Source: an uncultured Lachnospiraceae bacterium (GTDB taxonomy: Bacteria > Bacillota > Clostridia > Lachnospirales > Lachnospiraceae). Taken from it: 49,691 nucleotides of DNA. The stretch covers positions 1 through 49,691 of the forward strand of contig CAJUQY010000018.1 of assembly GCA_910588815.1 (NCBI GenBank), written 5' to 3'. Positions 24,603 through 32,833 of this stretch are shown here, one piece after another. The notes beneath the pieces were generated by a model. The model was not told the origin of the DNA. It did no database searches and saw only the letters and a program-made list of their open reading frames with translations. Position numbers and translations under genes: made by a program. Each line of letters opens with the position of its first letter. The stretch's first letter is position 1.

Positions 24603-25874
24603 CTATTCTACCTGTCCCAGATTATTTATACATTCATATATCCGATAACCATAATCTCTAATTTTTTCATCTCCATTTTCAGATATATTATTTTTTAAGT
24701 CTATAATTCCTTTTAAAAAAGCTCCCATAGAAGTATTGGTTTCGTCAAAGAAACGATGATGATTATATAGTAAATGTAAAAAATAGTTTTTCTCCATTAA
24801 ATCATCAATATATGATGAAATTTGAATTTTTATATGTTGCAGTTCATTCTCTCCTTCATATAAGATAATTTTTTGGCTTCGATTCCCAAACAAATAAAGC
24901 TTATCATCAAAAATTCTACTTAAAGTCATGTATGCTATTTTTTCGTCCTGCACCAAGCACTCTTCCGACAGGGCACTTACAATCGAGACTTTCCCTGTCG
25001 AAATATCCATCTTGACTGCAGCATTTGTATTAGCAGGTATTAAATATAAATCAGCGCCAAATATAACCATATTCACAAAAGAATGTTCCAATCCACATGG
25101 CCTAAAACTTGGCAGTGTTCTTGCCAGATTACACTCGGTACATATCCCTGTAGGCACTTCATACTTTACGATCGTGTCCACAATTTCATCATATAAAAAA
25201 ATATACTTCCCATCACATTCAATCAACGAATAGGACCTCTCACTATCTCCCACTCTTTTTTCTGTGAATGTTCCGGTTTCAAGATTGTAAAATATGATAA
25301 TATTCAAATTGCAATGTAATTCAAACACAATCTCCAATTCACTAGTTTTTTTCGCAAACCAGCAAAGGTAAAATTGGAAATCTGGGGATCTGGTAAAATC
25401 TTTATATTTGGTATAAAAATAATCCACCAGCTCTGTCCTCGTTGTTACAATGCCCGTAGTCAAATCATAGATAACCACTCGGTCATAACAGCAGGGAATT
25501 AGAATCAGTTTTCCTTTCGCAATAAATCCTGACACAAATTTTTTCCCATATTTTATATCAGAAATATCATTATCCTCTTTCGATATTCCTATATTTATTT
25601 TTTCAAACCTATTCTCCTTCATATCATAAACACCAATTTCATGAGCAGAACAGGGTGTAAAAAAAAGCTTATCATTATATTCATTGATAGAAGTATAAAG
25701 CCTGTAAGCAAAAAAATCCTCGTCTGGAAAATATCCAACATATTCAACATTCATGTTCCGTTTATCTACCCTAAATAAAGCATTATACTCGATTGCCGAA
25801 AACCACAAATATTTTCCATCATCCAACACATCAAATATACTAATATTTTTCCATCTGCTGTTGTCTATTCCCAT
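24603..25874 (-). CDS. Cytosolic beta-propeller-like protein of unknown function
   Basis: About 423 residues, AT-rich. No signal peptide or membrane helix. Repeated blocks of about 40-45 residues, each a run of strands of the type 'dgkyLWFSA ... LFRVDKRN', 'DKLFFTPCSAHEIGVYDMKENRF', 'KLILIPCCYDRVVIYDLTTG', 'KYIFLYDE', 'DLYLIPANTNAAVKMDISTG', 'KLYLFGNRSQKIILYEG', suggest a six- or seven-bladed propeller (residues 10-345) with a helical tail. ATG 25872-25874 follows AAGGA by eight bases; an ATG six codons earlier overlaps the GT8 stop by seven bases. Possibly a scaffold or a sugar-binding accessory for the glycosyltransferases around it; function unknown. Confidence 0.6.
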   Translation of the reverse strand: MGIDNSRWKNISIFDVLDDGKYLWFSAIEYNALFRVDKRNMNVEYVGYFPDEDFFAYRLYTSINEYNDKLFFTPCSAHEIGVYDMKENRFEKINIGISKEDNDISDIKYGKKFVSGFIAKGKLILIPCCYDRVVIYDLTTGIVTTRTELVDYFYTKYKDFTRSPDFQFYLCWFAKKTSELEIVFELHCNLNIIIFYNLETGTFTEKRVGDSERSYSLIECDGKYIFLYDEIVDTIVKYEVPTGICTECNLARTLPSFRPCGLEHSFVNMVIFGADLYLIPANTNAAVKMDISTGKVSIVSALSEECLVQDEKIAYMTLSRIFDDKLYLFGNRSQKIILYEGENELQHIKIQISSYIDDLMEKNYFLHLLYNHHRFFDETNTSMGAFLKGIIDLKNNISENGDEKIRDYGYRIYECINNLGQVE

Positions 25875-25885
25875 ATTTGTTTTCC

Positions 25886-27190
25886 TTACCATTCTTTTAC
25901 GACATCTTCTATACTTCTGATTTCAATTGATGTCTGATCTTTGAGCTCATCTAAAATCACTTTATAATAATACGGCGTAGTGACCAATATTAAATCACTA
26001 TTGTGCTTCTCAAGTTCCTCTGGTGCAAGTGCCCATTTTCCACAATATGGGCCCTGATAATTTTTATCAGCAAAATCATCTATTATAATCTCAGTTCCCA
26101 GAAGAAGAATATATAAACACCTAGCAATACGCCCAGCCCCATATAAAATAATATGGTTAAAACCATTTCTCTTCAAATATGCAATTATCTTCTTTTTTGT
26201 CCCCCTATCCATAAGAACATCAACATAATGCAATAGCTCTGCCTGCTTGTTTAATTGCTGCTCCAAACCAAATATTTTATTATCTTGGTTTATAATTTTT
26301 GCTGCCAATTCTTCTAACTTTTTTTCTGTCAGCGGATATAGTTCTGCCAAGAATTCATGATAAAATTGTGTTTTCTTTGCATATTTCCACCATATATCGA
26401 ACGTACTATTCTTTACTCCGGCATGCCATGGATTTTGACCTGCATAATGGACAATCCTACAATTTTTTATTATTTCTTCATTCGTTTTATATATTTCAAA
26501 TTTCGGATTATCAAAATTATAAATATGTGTCACTATATAATTCCATTTTTCCGGGCTAACTGTCTTTATTTGATCTTCGCCAAAAAGAACATTGAAAACT
26601 TCCTCTTCGAAAGTCAGAGTATCAATTTTTAAATCCAATGCCTGATTAAAAATATAATTCATCGGATAACTTTTCCGTAATTCTTTTAAATTCCATAAAA
26701 GGACTCCTGTATTGTAATGTAGCCAGTTTTTCTTGTTCTTTTTATACCATACTCTCCATTCATTTCTTACTTCAAGATTATGGCAAATATTCGGAGCAGC
26801 CGCTAAACAATATCCCGTCATATCTGTATCATAAAACTCAGTAATATCGTGGTTAACTATAAGATCAACATCCAACATCAATACTCGATCAATCTCTTCG
26901 GGCAACAGTTCCGGAATCAACAATCTAAAATAAATTTCTAAAGAAAGTGTTGATTTTTCCAATTTCCCTTTTGAAAACACGTCAAATTTTGTCGGGTCAA
27001 CCCATATATAATGCACGCGATTTCCATAACTTTCACTGAGAGAATGAATAAGCTTTTTATCTGCTTCATTAAAGTCCTGCTGTAAAACATACAAGTCAAT
27101 ATTTCCCTTCGTATTATTTTCATAAAGAGAAATTAACATTACATATAAATAACGCACATATTTTGAGTTTACTGTTACACAAACATCCAC
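25886..27190 (-). CDS. GT8 glycosyltransferase with C-terminal Rossmann-like module
   Basis: 434 residues from a GTG start at 27188-27190 (ribosome site weak: AGGTGATAGGTCA). Residues 1-290 are GT8 (GT-A, retaining): DVCVTVNSKYVRYL, the metal-binding DVD at 107-109 in MLDVDLIVN, and HYAGQNPWH with the terminal histidine motif. About residues 335-434 carry the recurring module (IILYGAGRIARCL, DLILVTTPYYY). GT8 enzymes commonly move galactose, glucose or xylose from UDP donors, all of which this island can make. First of three GT8 genes. Confidence 0.87.
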   Translation of the reverse strand: MDVCVTVNSKYVRYLYVMLISLYENNTKGNIDLYVLQQDFNEADKKLIHSLSESYGNRVHYIWVDPTKFDVFSKGKLEKSTLSLEIYFRLLIPELLPEEIDRVLMLDVDLIVNHDITEFYDTDMTGYCLAAAPNICHNLEVRNEWRVWYKKNKKNWLHYNTGVLLWNLKELRKSYPMNYIFNQALDLKIDTLTFEEEVFNVLFGEDQIKTVSPEKWNYIVTHIYNFDNPKFEIYKTNEEIIKNCRIVHYAGQNPWHAGVKNSTFDIWWKYAKKTQFYHEFLAELYPLTEKKLEELAAKIINQDNKIFGLEQQLNKQAELLHYVDVLMDRGTKKKIIAYLKRNGFNHIILYGAGRIARCLYILLLGTEIIIDDFADKNYQGPYCGKWALAPEELEKHNSDLILVTTPYYYKVILDELKDQTSIEIRSIEDVVKEW

Positions 27191-27340
27191 TGACCTATCA
27201 CCTAAACTTTCTGTCTTTTCTTTATAACTTTTTTTCTTGACAGTTACGTCATACGATTATATATTCTCAATAACATTTAAGGAACCAATCTTAAACCGTT
27301 CAAAATTCTTTAGAATAAAAATATTGGTCAAATGCTCTGC

Positions 27341-27613
27341 CTAATATATATTTCTGTGCAAAACAAGGTCTTCAGGCGAAACTTTCTCTATCGCCTTGTA
27401 CATCTCCAAATGTGTGTACGAATATACTGGTTTATCTGCCAGTACATATGGATTATCCCCTCGTTTGCTTACGAGAAATCCATCTGTTTTGGGTTCCCTC
27501 ATCCATGATTTATATATTCTCTCCGCATTCTCCTTTGCACCAAATATCAAAACCCTCTGGCATTTTGAACTTTTTATGGCCCACTGATTGTTTTCCGTAT
27601 AAAAGGCAGACAT
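27341..27613 (-). pseudogene. Stand-alone copy of the Rossmann-like module, probably a truncated gene
   Basis: 90 codons containing only the module: QRVLIFGAKENAERIY, DGFLVSKRGDN, ADKPVYSYTHLEMYKAI, SPEDLVLHRNIY. Its turn FGAKEN and the GFLVSK strand are closest to the module copies on the two DUF4422 proteins. A ribosome site (GGAGG, inside the stop region of the upstream GT8 gene) precedes its ATG, so it may be translated. It ends at an amber TAG (27341-27343); the same frame stays open for 27 more codons to a TAA at 27257-27259, which suggests a broken longer gene. The rest of the 150-base stretch down to the next gene shows nothing else I can name. Confidence 0.55.
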
Positions 27614-27622
27614 ATTTTTTAC

Positions 27623-28813
27623 CTACCTCCATGGCGCTTTGCGTTCAAATTCCCATCGTATTTTTTCTTCACTAATTCCCATAGCAACCAATGTTTCATA
27701 TGCCTGTTTAGCATATGTTTCATTTTCAATCGCTATAATGACCCGGTCAAAATTAACATGCTTCATTTCTTCAACAGCTTTTACATCTTCCCCTTTATCA
27801 GCCGGATTTTTATCCACCCACACAACAACATCTGCAAAAGCGGTATTTTTCAAATCATAGTTTAATGATTTTCCTTTATTGCCGGCGCCATATATGGCTA
27901 CCTTACTGTTTAATTCTATATTCCAGTATGGGAACATTTCTTTTAAGCATTGTTGCTGCGCTATACGTTTTTCGTGTATTTTCTTTTTAAATGGTGTTAG
28001 GTTTGCATATTTCCAAAAAACATCACTGTATGGAGAACCTGGAAATAACCATGGCTTTATCTCCCCTGAAAAATGCAATATTTTAACTTTATCTCTTGCT
28101 TCTATAAAAACAGATCTGTATTCTTTTAAAATAAAATCATATTCCGGATCGCTGCACACAAGCGATACCTGATAATTCCATGTAATATCCAATTTCTTAA
28201 CCCGGTTATAACATGTGATATTGAGTGCATCCTGGTCCATATAAATCATTTTCCGATTTTCCAGTTTAGAATCTTCAAGAAGCAATTCAATGCACTTGTC
28301 TTTAATGGAACTATCAAATTCTTGAATATTCATGACCAGAACTCCGGCACAAAAGTTCTCATCTGGTGTCGAATCCATAAATGCTCCATAATGAGTGACA
28401 GACAACTGTGACGGTCCGTCCATAGCCGCTGCAAAAACAAAGCCGGCCACATCTGTTGTGTAGAGCTCCGCTATATCCGAAAGCACTATGGTATCACCAT
28501 CAATATAAATAACTTTGTCATACATAGGAAAAATTTCCGGAATAAATAATCGATATAATGTTTCCCGCGTAAGATATCTGCACTTTAAATCTTTTACTTT
28601 TTCTATATATTTGCTTATATCCACGCAGGTTATTGACACATTCGTCTCATTCATACTACGATATAGATTTTGAATATCTTCACATAAATCCGTATGTAAA
28701 ATATGAAATACATATTCATCATTTAAATTTCGATTGAGAATAATCGACTTGATCGTTGTAGCTGTTGGTCCGGCATAATTTTCATTTGTTGCGAGAATGA
28801 CTGGTATTTTCAT
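27623..28813 (-). CDS. GT8 glycosyltransferase with C-terminal Rossmann-like module
   Basis: 396 residues from ATG 28811-28813, which has GGAAGGAG five bases upstream; the longer open frame adds 56 unlikely residues that overlap the preceding gene. GT8 domain: IPVILATNENYAGPTATTI, metal-binding DGD at 105-107 in YIDGDTIV, FCAGVLVMNI, and HFSGEIKPW. Residues 302-396 are the module: KVAIYGAGNKGKSL, VVWVDKNPAD, DRVIIAIENE. Second of three GT8 genes; the three are paralogous in layout. Confidence 0.88.
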   Translation of the reverse strand: MKIPVILATNENYAGPTATTIKSIILNRNLNDEYVFHILHTDLCEDIQNLYRSMNETNVSITCVDISKYIEKVKDLKCRYLTRETLYRLFIPEIFPMYDKVIYIDGDTIVLSDIAELYTTDVAGFVFAAAMDGPSQLSVTHYGAFMDSTPDENFCAGVLVMNIQEFDSSIKDKCIELLLEDSKLENRKMIYMDQDALNITCYNRVKKLDITWNYQVSLVCSDPEYDFILKEYRSVFIEARDKVKILHFSGEIKPWLFPGSPYSDVFWKYANLTPFKKKIHEKRIAQQQCLKEMFPYWNIELNSKVAIYGAGNKGKSLNYDLKNTAFADVVVWVDKNPADKGEDVKAVEEMKHVNFDRVIIAIENETYAKQAYETLVAMGISEEKIRWEFERKAPWR

Positions 28814-28857
28814 AGCCGCTCCTTCCTCTGGGCAATATTCTGCAGCATCATCTTCTA

Positions 28858-30246
28858 TCAATAAAGCGATGATACATTCCAATGAACTTCCATTGAAGAA
28901 TGTGGACCAACAAAAGGCGCCACAACAATATTTTCTGTGCACACTCCATTTTTCAAAATCTGCATTTTCATTTTTTTCCAATAGAGGCTACTTCCTGGCA
29001 CCAAAAAACTTGCACTTCCCCATTCTTTACAGGCTCTTTCCACGGAAACCACGGGATATCCCATGATTTTTTCTTTCCACTTTTCTTGATTATTGTCACA
29101 AAAACATATTTCTCCTTCATATCTATTCTTGAGCAACATAGCCAGTAAAGATTGTCCGCTCTCTCCGCACCCGAAAATTATTACTCTTTTAGCCTTTTTG
29201 ACAACATCTCCAAAACCAGAAAGCTCCTGTAAAGTATGTTTTGCTTTCTGGACAACTGCCTGGGCAAACAGCTCCGTATTCTCCAAAAAAAGCATCAAAA
29301 ATGGTATTTTCTGTAATTCACTCCGCAAATTATCGCTGTGTGTCTGGTATAAAGATCTCACTTTTTTTTGTAATTTTAACAGTTCAGAACAGGTCTTCTC
29401 CTTATTCTTCAAATAATAATTTCCGTAAAAACCAGCAAACAAACAGAATAACCTTTCCAAGACCATATGTGCCCACAACTCGGCATATTGTTCGTTCTGT
29501 TCAAGCCAGTCAATCATATATTCCAATTCCCATAGCGCATATTTATATATTTCTTTTTTGTAAACAGATGCCCCCTCATTATCTTTTCGATAATGATAAT
29601 ATGCCTGCTGTAAAAAATATTCACTTCCGGCTGTTATATGAACCTGTAAAATGAAGCCCGCATCCTGAAAGGCGGCTCCCAGGGTTTCATTGAACAAAAT
29701 ACCTTTTTCTTCTAAAAATTCTCTTTTATAAATTCCATTCCATATGTTAATATCTCTCAACAACAGAAACGGGTAAGACTTCGCGCTTATTGTTTTTTCG
29801 TATAAATTCCCATATTTACGCAAAAAAGTAGAGTAATACAATGAGAGTTCTCCGCAATCCCTGGTAATAAAAAAACAAAAATCAGACTTCACCACATCCG
29901 GATATTGGTTGTCTTCTGCGGCCTTATATATATTCTCATACGCAGAAAGCTCCATATAGTCATCGCTTTCACAAAATCCTATATATTTACCCTTTGCATT
30001 GCATATTCCCAGGTTATATTGATATCCCATACTTTTTTTTTCAGAAAAAAGCAGCCGTACCCTTGCATCCATTTCTGCAATTTGAGTCACATACTCTCTG
30101 GTGCCGTCAGTGGAACCGGCATCTACTACCAATATTTCAATTTCTTTTAATGTCTGATGTAAAATACTATCCATGGCTTCTGGAAAATAAGGCATTCCAT
30201 TGAATACCGGCATCACTACCGAAACTTTAAAGTGATTCTCATTCAT
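28858..30246 (-). CDS. GT2 glycosyltransferase with C-terminal Rossmann-like module
   Basis: 462 residues. GT2 (GT-A) domain at 7-230 with VSVVMPVFNGMPYF, VDAGSTDGT at 41-49, and the metal-binding ESDD at 93-96; a helical middle; and residues 352-462 the module (RVIIFGCGESGQSL, GYPVVSVE) plus a 20-residue tail. Preceded by GGGGGG before ATG. Lies between two GT8 genes, so the order GT8-GT2-GT8-GT2 may reflect alternating additions to one glycan. Confidence 0.88.
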   Translation of the reverse strand: MNENHFKVSVVMPVFNGMPYFPEAMDSILHQTLKEIEILVVDAGSTDGTREYVTQIAEMDARVRLLFSEKKSMGYQYNLGICNAKGKYIGFCESDDYMELSAYENIYKAAEDNQYPDVVKSDFCFFITRDCGELSLYYSTFLRKYGNLYEKTISAKSYPFLLLRDINIWNGIYKREFLEEKGILFNETLGAAFQDAGFILQVHITAGSEYFLQQAYYHYRKDNEGASVYKKEIYKYALWELEYMIDWLEQNEQYAELWAHMVLERLFCLFAGFYGNYYLKNKEKTCSELLKLQKKVRSLYQTHSDNLRSELQKIPFLMLFLENTELFAQAVVQKAKHTLQELSGFGDVVKKAKRVIIFGCGESGQSLLAMLLKNRYEGEICFCDNNQEKWKEKIMGYPVVSVERACKEWGSASFLVPGSSLYWKKMKMQILKNGVCTENIVVAPFVGPHSSMEVHWNVSSLY

Positions 30247-30270
30247 CTGTATCCCCCCATCACAATATTG

Positions 30271-31473
30271 TCATACAGGAATAGGGTTTTTCCAATATAC
30301 TCTACTTTCTTCTATTCCCCTATTCTTTAAATCATCCTTAATTTGACAGACAATCTTTTCATTTTCCACAGATATTAAAATCATGTCATAAGAAAACAGA
30401 GAAATTTTATCTGGTGTAACAATCGGTAAGGTTATATTTTTTACTTTTTCCGGATAAGTATCACATACAGCTAAAATGGTGCAATATTTCGTTTCTTTTA
30501 TTTGTCCGATATAAGCTTTTCCTACTGCCCCTCCTCCATATAAAATCACTTTGCTTCCAGGCTTAATACCTTCCCAAGGGAATAAAAACCTTTCAAAAGG
30601 ATTCTCTCTATTGTTTGCAGTCATTAAATTCACTTTCAGAATTTCTTCATAAAAAACAGTTTCTCTCGCATACTGCCAAAAATATTCTGCCAGGGTATAT
30701 TCTGGATATTCCCACGGTTTATTGGGTGACGTATAGTGAATAATATGAGGATTCTTCCGATCCTCTTCATAGTTCATTCTAGTTTCGTCAATATATAGTT
30801 CTACGCCGTCTCCTGTCAGATACTCCCATTCCACATTCCATCTTCTATCCAAATATTTCACATTGTTTTGACATAAAATATTTAAAACATCCTGATCTTG
30901 ACACAGATAGCGTTTTTGAGCCAGCATTTCCAATCCGCGTCTACCGACATCGTACTTTCTAAAAAGATCAATATTAATCAGTAAAACCCCAGCATTAAAA
31001 TAATTTGCAGTGGATACGCAGAGTTCTTCTTTCACATACTGCAAATGTCTCATAATAATGTTTGCTCTACATGCACCTACAATTGAGCCACTGACGTCTT
31101 CCTGATACAACAATGCTACATCTTTATTTACTATAAGATCACAGTCCAGATATAATATTTTTTCATATTCGGAAAAAAACTGATCGGCAAGCAGCCGATA
31201 TGCAGTTTCTTGTGAAAGATGAGCAACCGTGGGAATCGAAAAATTCTTCATATGTTCCGTAACATCCACAAAAACAATGTGAATATTTTCCTGCTCCATG
31301 GATTGAATCCTTGATTTATGATGCTGATTGATGTCCTTTGACAATATGTATATGTAGTATTGATAACAATTGGAAACATGCTGGATTAGCGAATGCAGCG
31401 CCACTCCCAAATACGGTATATATTTGTCATTGGCAGCAAAAACTACCGGAATTTTCCCCTCAAGACTTTTCAT
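30271..31473 (-). CDS. GT8 glycosyltransferase with C-terminal Rossmann-like module
   Basis: 400 residues from ATG 31471-31473, eight bases after GGAG; 47 extra codons upstream overlap the GT2 gene and are rejected. GT8 domain with IPVVFAANDKYIPYLGVAL, DCD at 110-112 in YLDCDLIVN, NYFNAGVLLINI, CQDQDVLNI and HYTSPNKPWEYP. Residues 306-400 are the module: KVILYGGGAVGKAY, AVCDTYPEKV, DMILISVENE, which is close to the copies on the neighbouring GT8 (VIIAIENE) and GT2 (FVLVAVESE). Third GT8. Confidence 0.88.
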   Translation of the reverse strand: MKSLEGKIPVVFAANDKYIPYLGVALHSLIQHVSNCYQYYIYILSKDINQHHKSRIQSMEQENIHIVFVDVTEHMKNFSIPTVAHLSQETAYRLLADQFFSEYEKILYLDCDLIVNKDVALLYQEDVSGSIVGACRANIIMRHLQYVKEELCVSTANYFNAGVLLINIDLFRKYDVGRRGLEMLAQKRYLCQDQDVLNILCQNNVKYLDRRWNVEWEYLTGDGVELYIDETRMNYEEDRKNPHIIHYTSPNKPWEYPEYTLAEYFWQYARETVFYEEILKVNLMTANNRENPFERFLFPWEGIKPGSKVILYGGGAVGKAYIGQIKETKYCTILAVCDTYPEKVKNITLPIVTPDKISLFSYDMILISVENEKIVCQIKDDLKNRGIEESRVYWKNPIPV

Positions 31474-31501
31474 CTTCTTTTCTCCATTCAACTGCTTACA
31501 C

Positions 31502-32833
31502 TCAATTTTTTGCTGTCCAGCAAATTTTGCTTTCTGAGACCTTCCATTTCCGCAAATACTGACAGATATCCTGATACAAACTCTCTGATTCCACTGCAAC
31601 CAGCACAAAATCAAAATCTAAAGTTTTTATCTCTTCCGGGGCCACAACCGGGTATCCTATTTTTTCATATTGGGCATCCACCCATGCCAATACTTTGTAA
31701 TTCTTTTCCTGTATGATTTCACTAAAAATGCCGGTTCCTGTTTTTCCCGCGCCATAAACGACTACTTTCGCATTTACCGGAATTTCCCCTTTCCAGGCCG
31801 CCCGGCTTTTAAAAGGAGTCAATCCATACATCCTGCTGTAAAGATATTCCCCGGCGTTCATATCACGGAAAGCATTCCTGAATGTCACCCAATAAGGAAT
31901 TGAAAATCGATTTTCTGGAACACCGGATAAGTCTAAGGCTTCATAATATCTCTCCTTAAATTCATGGTACAACCTCAGAAAAGCAGCATAATTCTTCACC
32001 CCATCAAGATAAAAAACCATATAAATAATGACCTCTTGAACAAAGGATACTTTAAATTTTTCATACAATCCTTTTACTGTCAGCTCATTTTTTAACTGCA
32101 GCAACGCCGGACAAGCGGCCTCCGGCCATTTTCCGATATTGGCCGCCTGACTGTCCGGATTATTTATCCTGTAATGAATCAGCCGTTCTTTCAACACCGC
32201 AATCCTGGCTGCACATGCAAATGCGGCATATACGAATCCCAAATCATCTGCATGATGGAAGCTCTGAAACCGGAGATTGTACTCCGATATAAATTCTTTC
32301 CGTATTAAACAATTCCACGCTGCACCAAGCGTCATCTGAAAAATTAAATCTTTGTTTTCTTCCGGTGCAAACACATCTTTATCTTTCGGCAAATATTCTC
32401 TTCGCAAAATAAAACCCGCTTCTTTATTCGCCCCTGTTTTTTCATCAAATTCATATCCATCATAAATAACAATATCCGATTGTGTTTTTATTGCCTTATC
32501 ATATGCTTTTTCAAGCATATCCGGTTCAAAAAAATCATCTGAATCCAAAAACGCAAGGTATTGTCCATGGGCATGTGTCAAACCAAGATTTCTGGCTTTT
32601 CCCGCTCCGTCGGATTGCTCTGTCTGCTCCAGAACAATCAGCCTGTCATCCAAACATGCATATTTCTTTAAAATAGAAAGAGAAGAATCTGCCGATCCAT
32701 CATCCACACATATGATTTCGATCTCCTGCAATGTCTGTGCCAGTATACTATCCAAGGTCTGACGAAGATATCTTTCCGAATTATATACTGCCACCACCAC
32801 GGTAACTTTGATACCATTCTTCTTTAGATCCAT
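31502..32833 (-). CDS. GT2 glycosyltransferase with C-terminal Rossmann-like module
   Basis: 443 residues. GT2 domain with VTVVVAVYNSERYLRQTLDSI, VDDGSADSS near 43-51 and the metal-binding DSDD at 97-100; residues 354-443 are the module (KVVVYGAGKTGTGIF, AWVDAQYEKIGYPVVAPEE, FVLVAVESE). The ATG overlaps the stop of the large radical SAM gene by ten bases and lies behind AGGAGG, so the two are translationally coupled. Sequence blocks resemble the GT2 of capsule loci; donor unknown. Confidence 0.88.
   Translation of the reverse strand: MDLKKNGIKVTVVVAVYNSERYLRQTLDSILAQTLQEIEIICVDDGSADSSLSILKKYACLDDRLIVLEQTEQSDGAGKARNLGLTHAHGQYLAFLDSDDFFEPDMLEKAYDKAIKTQSDIVIYDGYEFDEKTGANKEAGFILRREYLPKDKDVFAPEENKDLIFQMTLGAAWNCLIRKEFISEYNLRFQSFHHADDLGFVYAAFACAARIAVLKERLIHYRINNPDSQAANIGKWPEAACPALLQLKNELTVKGLYEKFKVSFVQEVIIYMVFYLDGVKNYAAFLRLYHEFKERYYEALDLSGVPENRFSIPYWVTFRNAFRDMNAGEYLYSRMYGLTPFKSRAAWKGEIPVNAKVVVYGAGKTGTGIFSEIIQEKNYKVLAWVDAQYEKIGYPVVAPEEIKTLDFDFVLVAVESESLYQDICQYLRKWKVSESKICWTAKN

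Noticed and set aside
27341..27343. Amber codon in the lone module gene read as pyrrolysine
   Set aside because: No methylamine methyltransferase or PYLIS-like context; a premature stop in a decaying gene is simpler.
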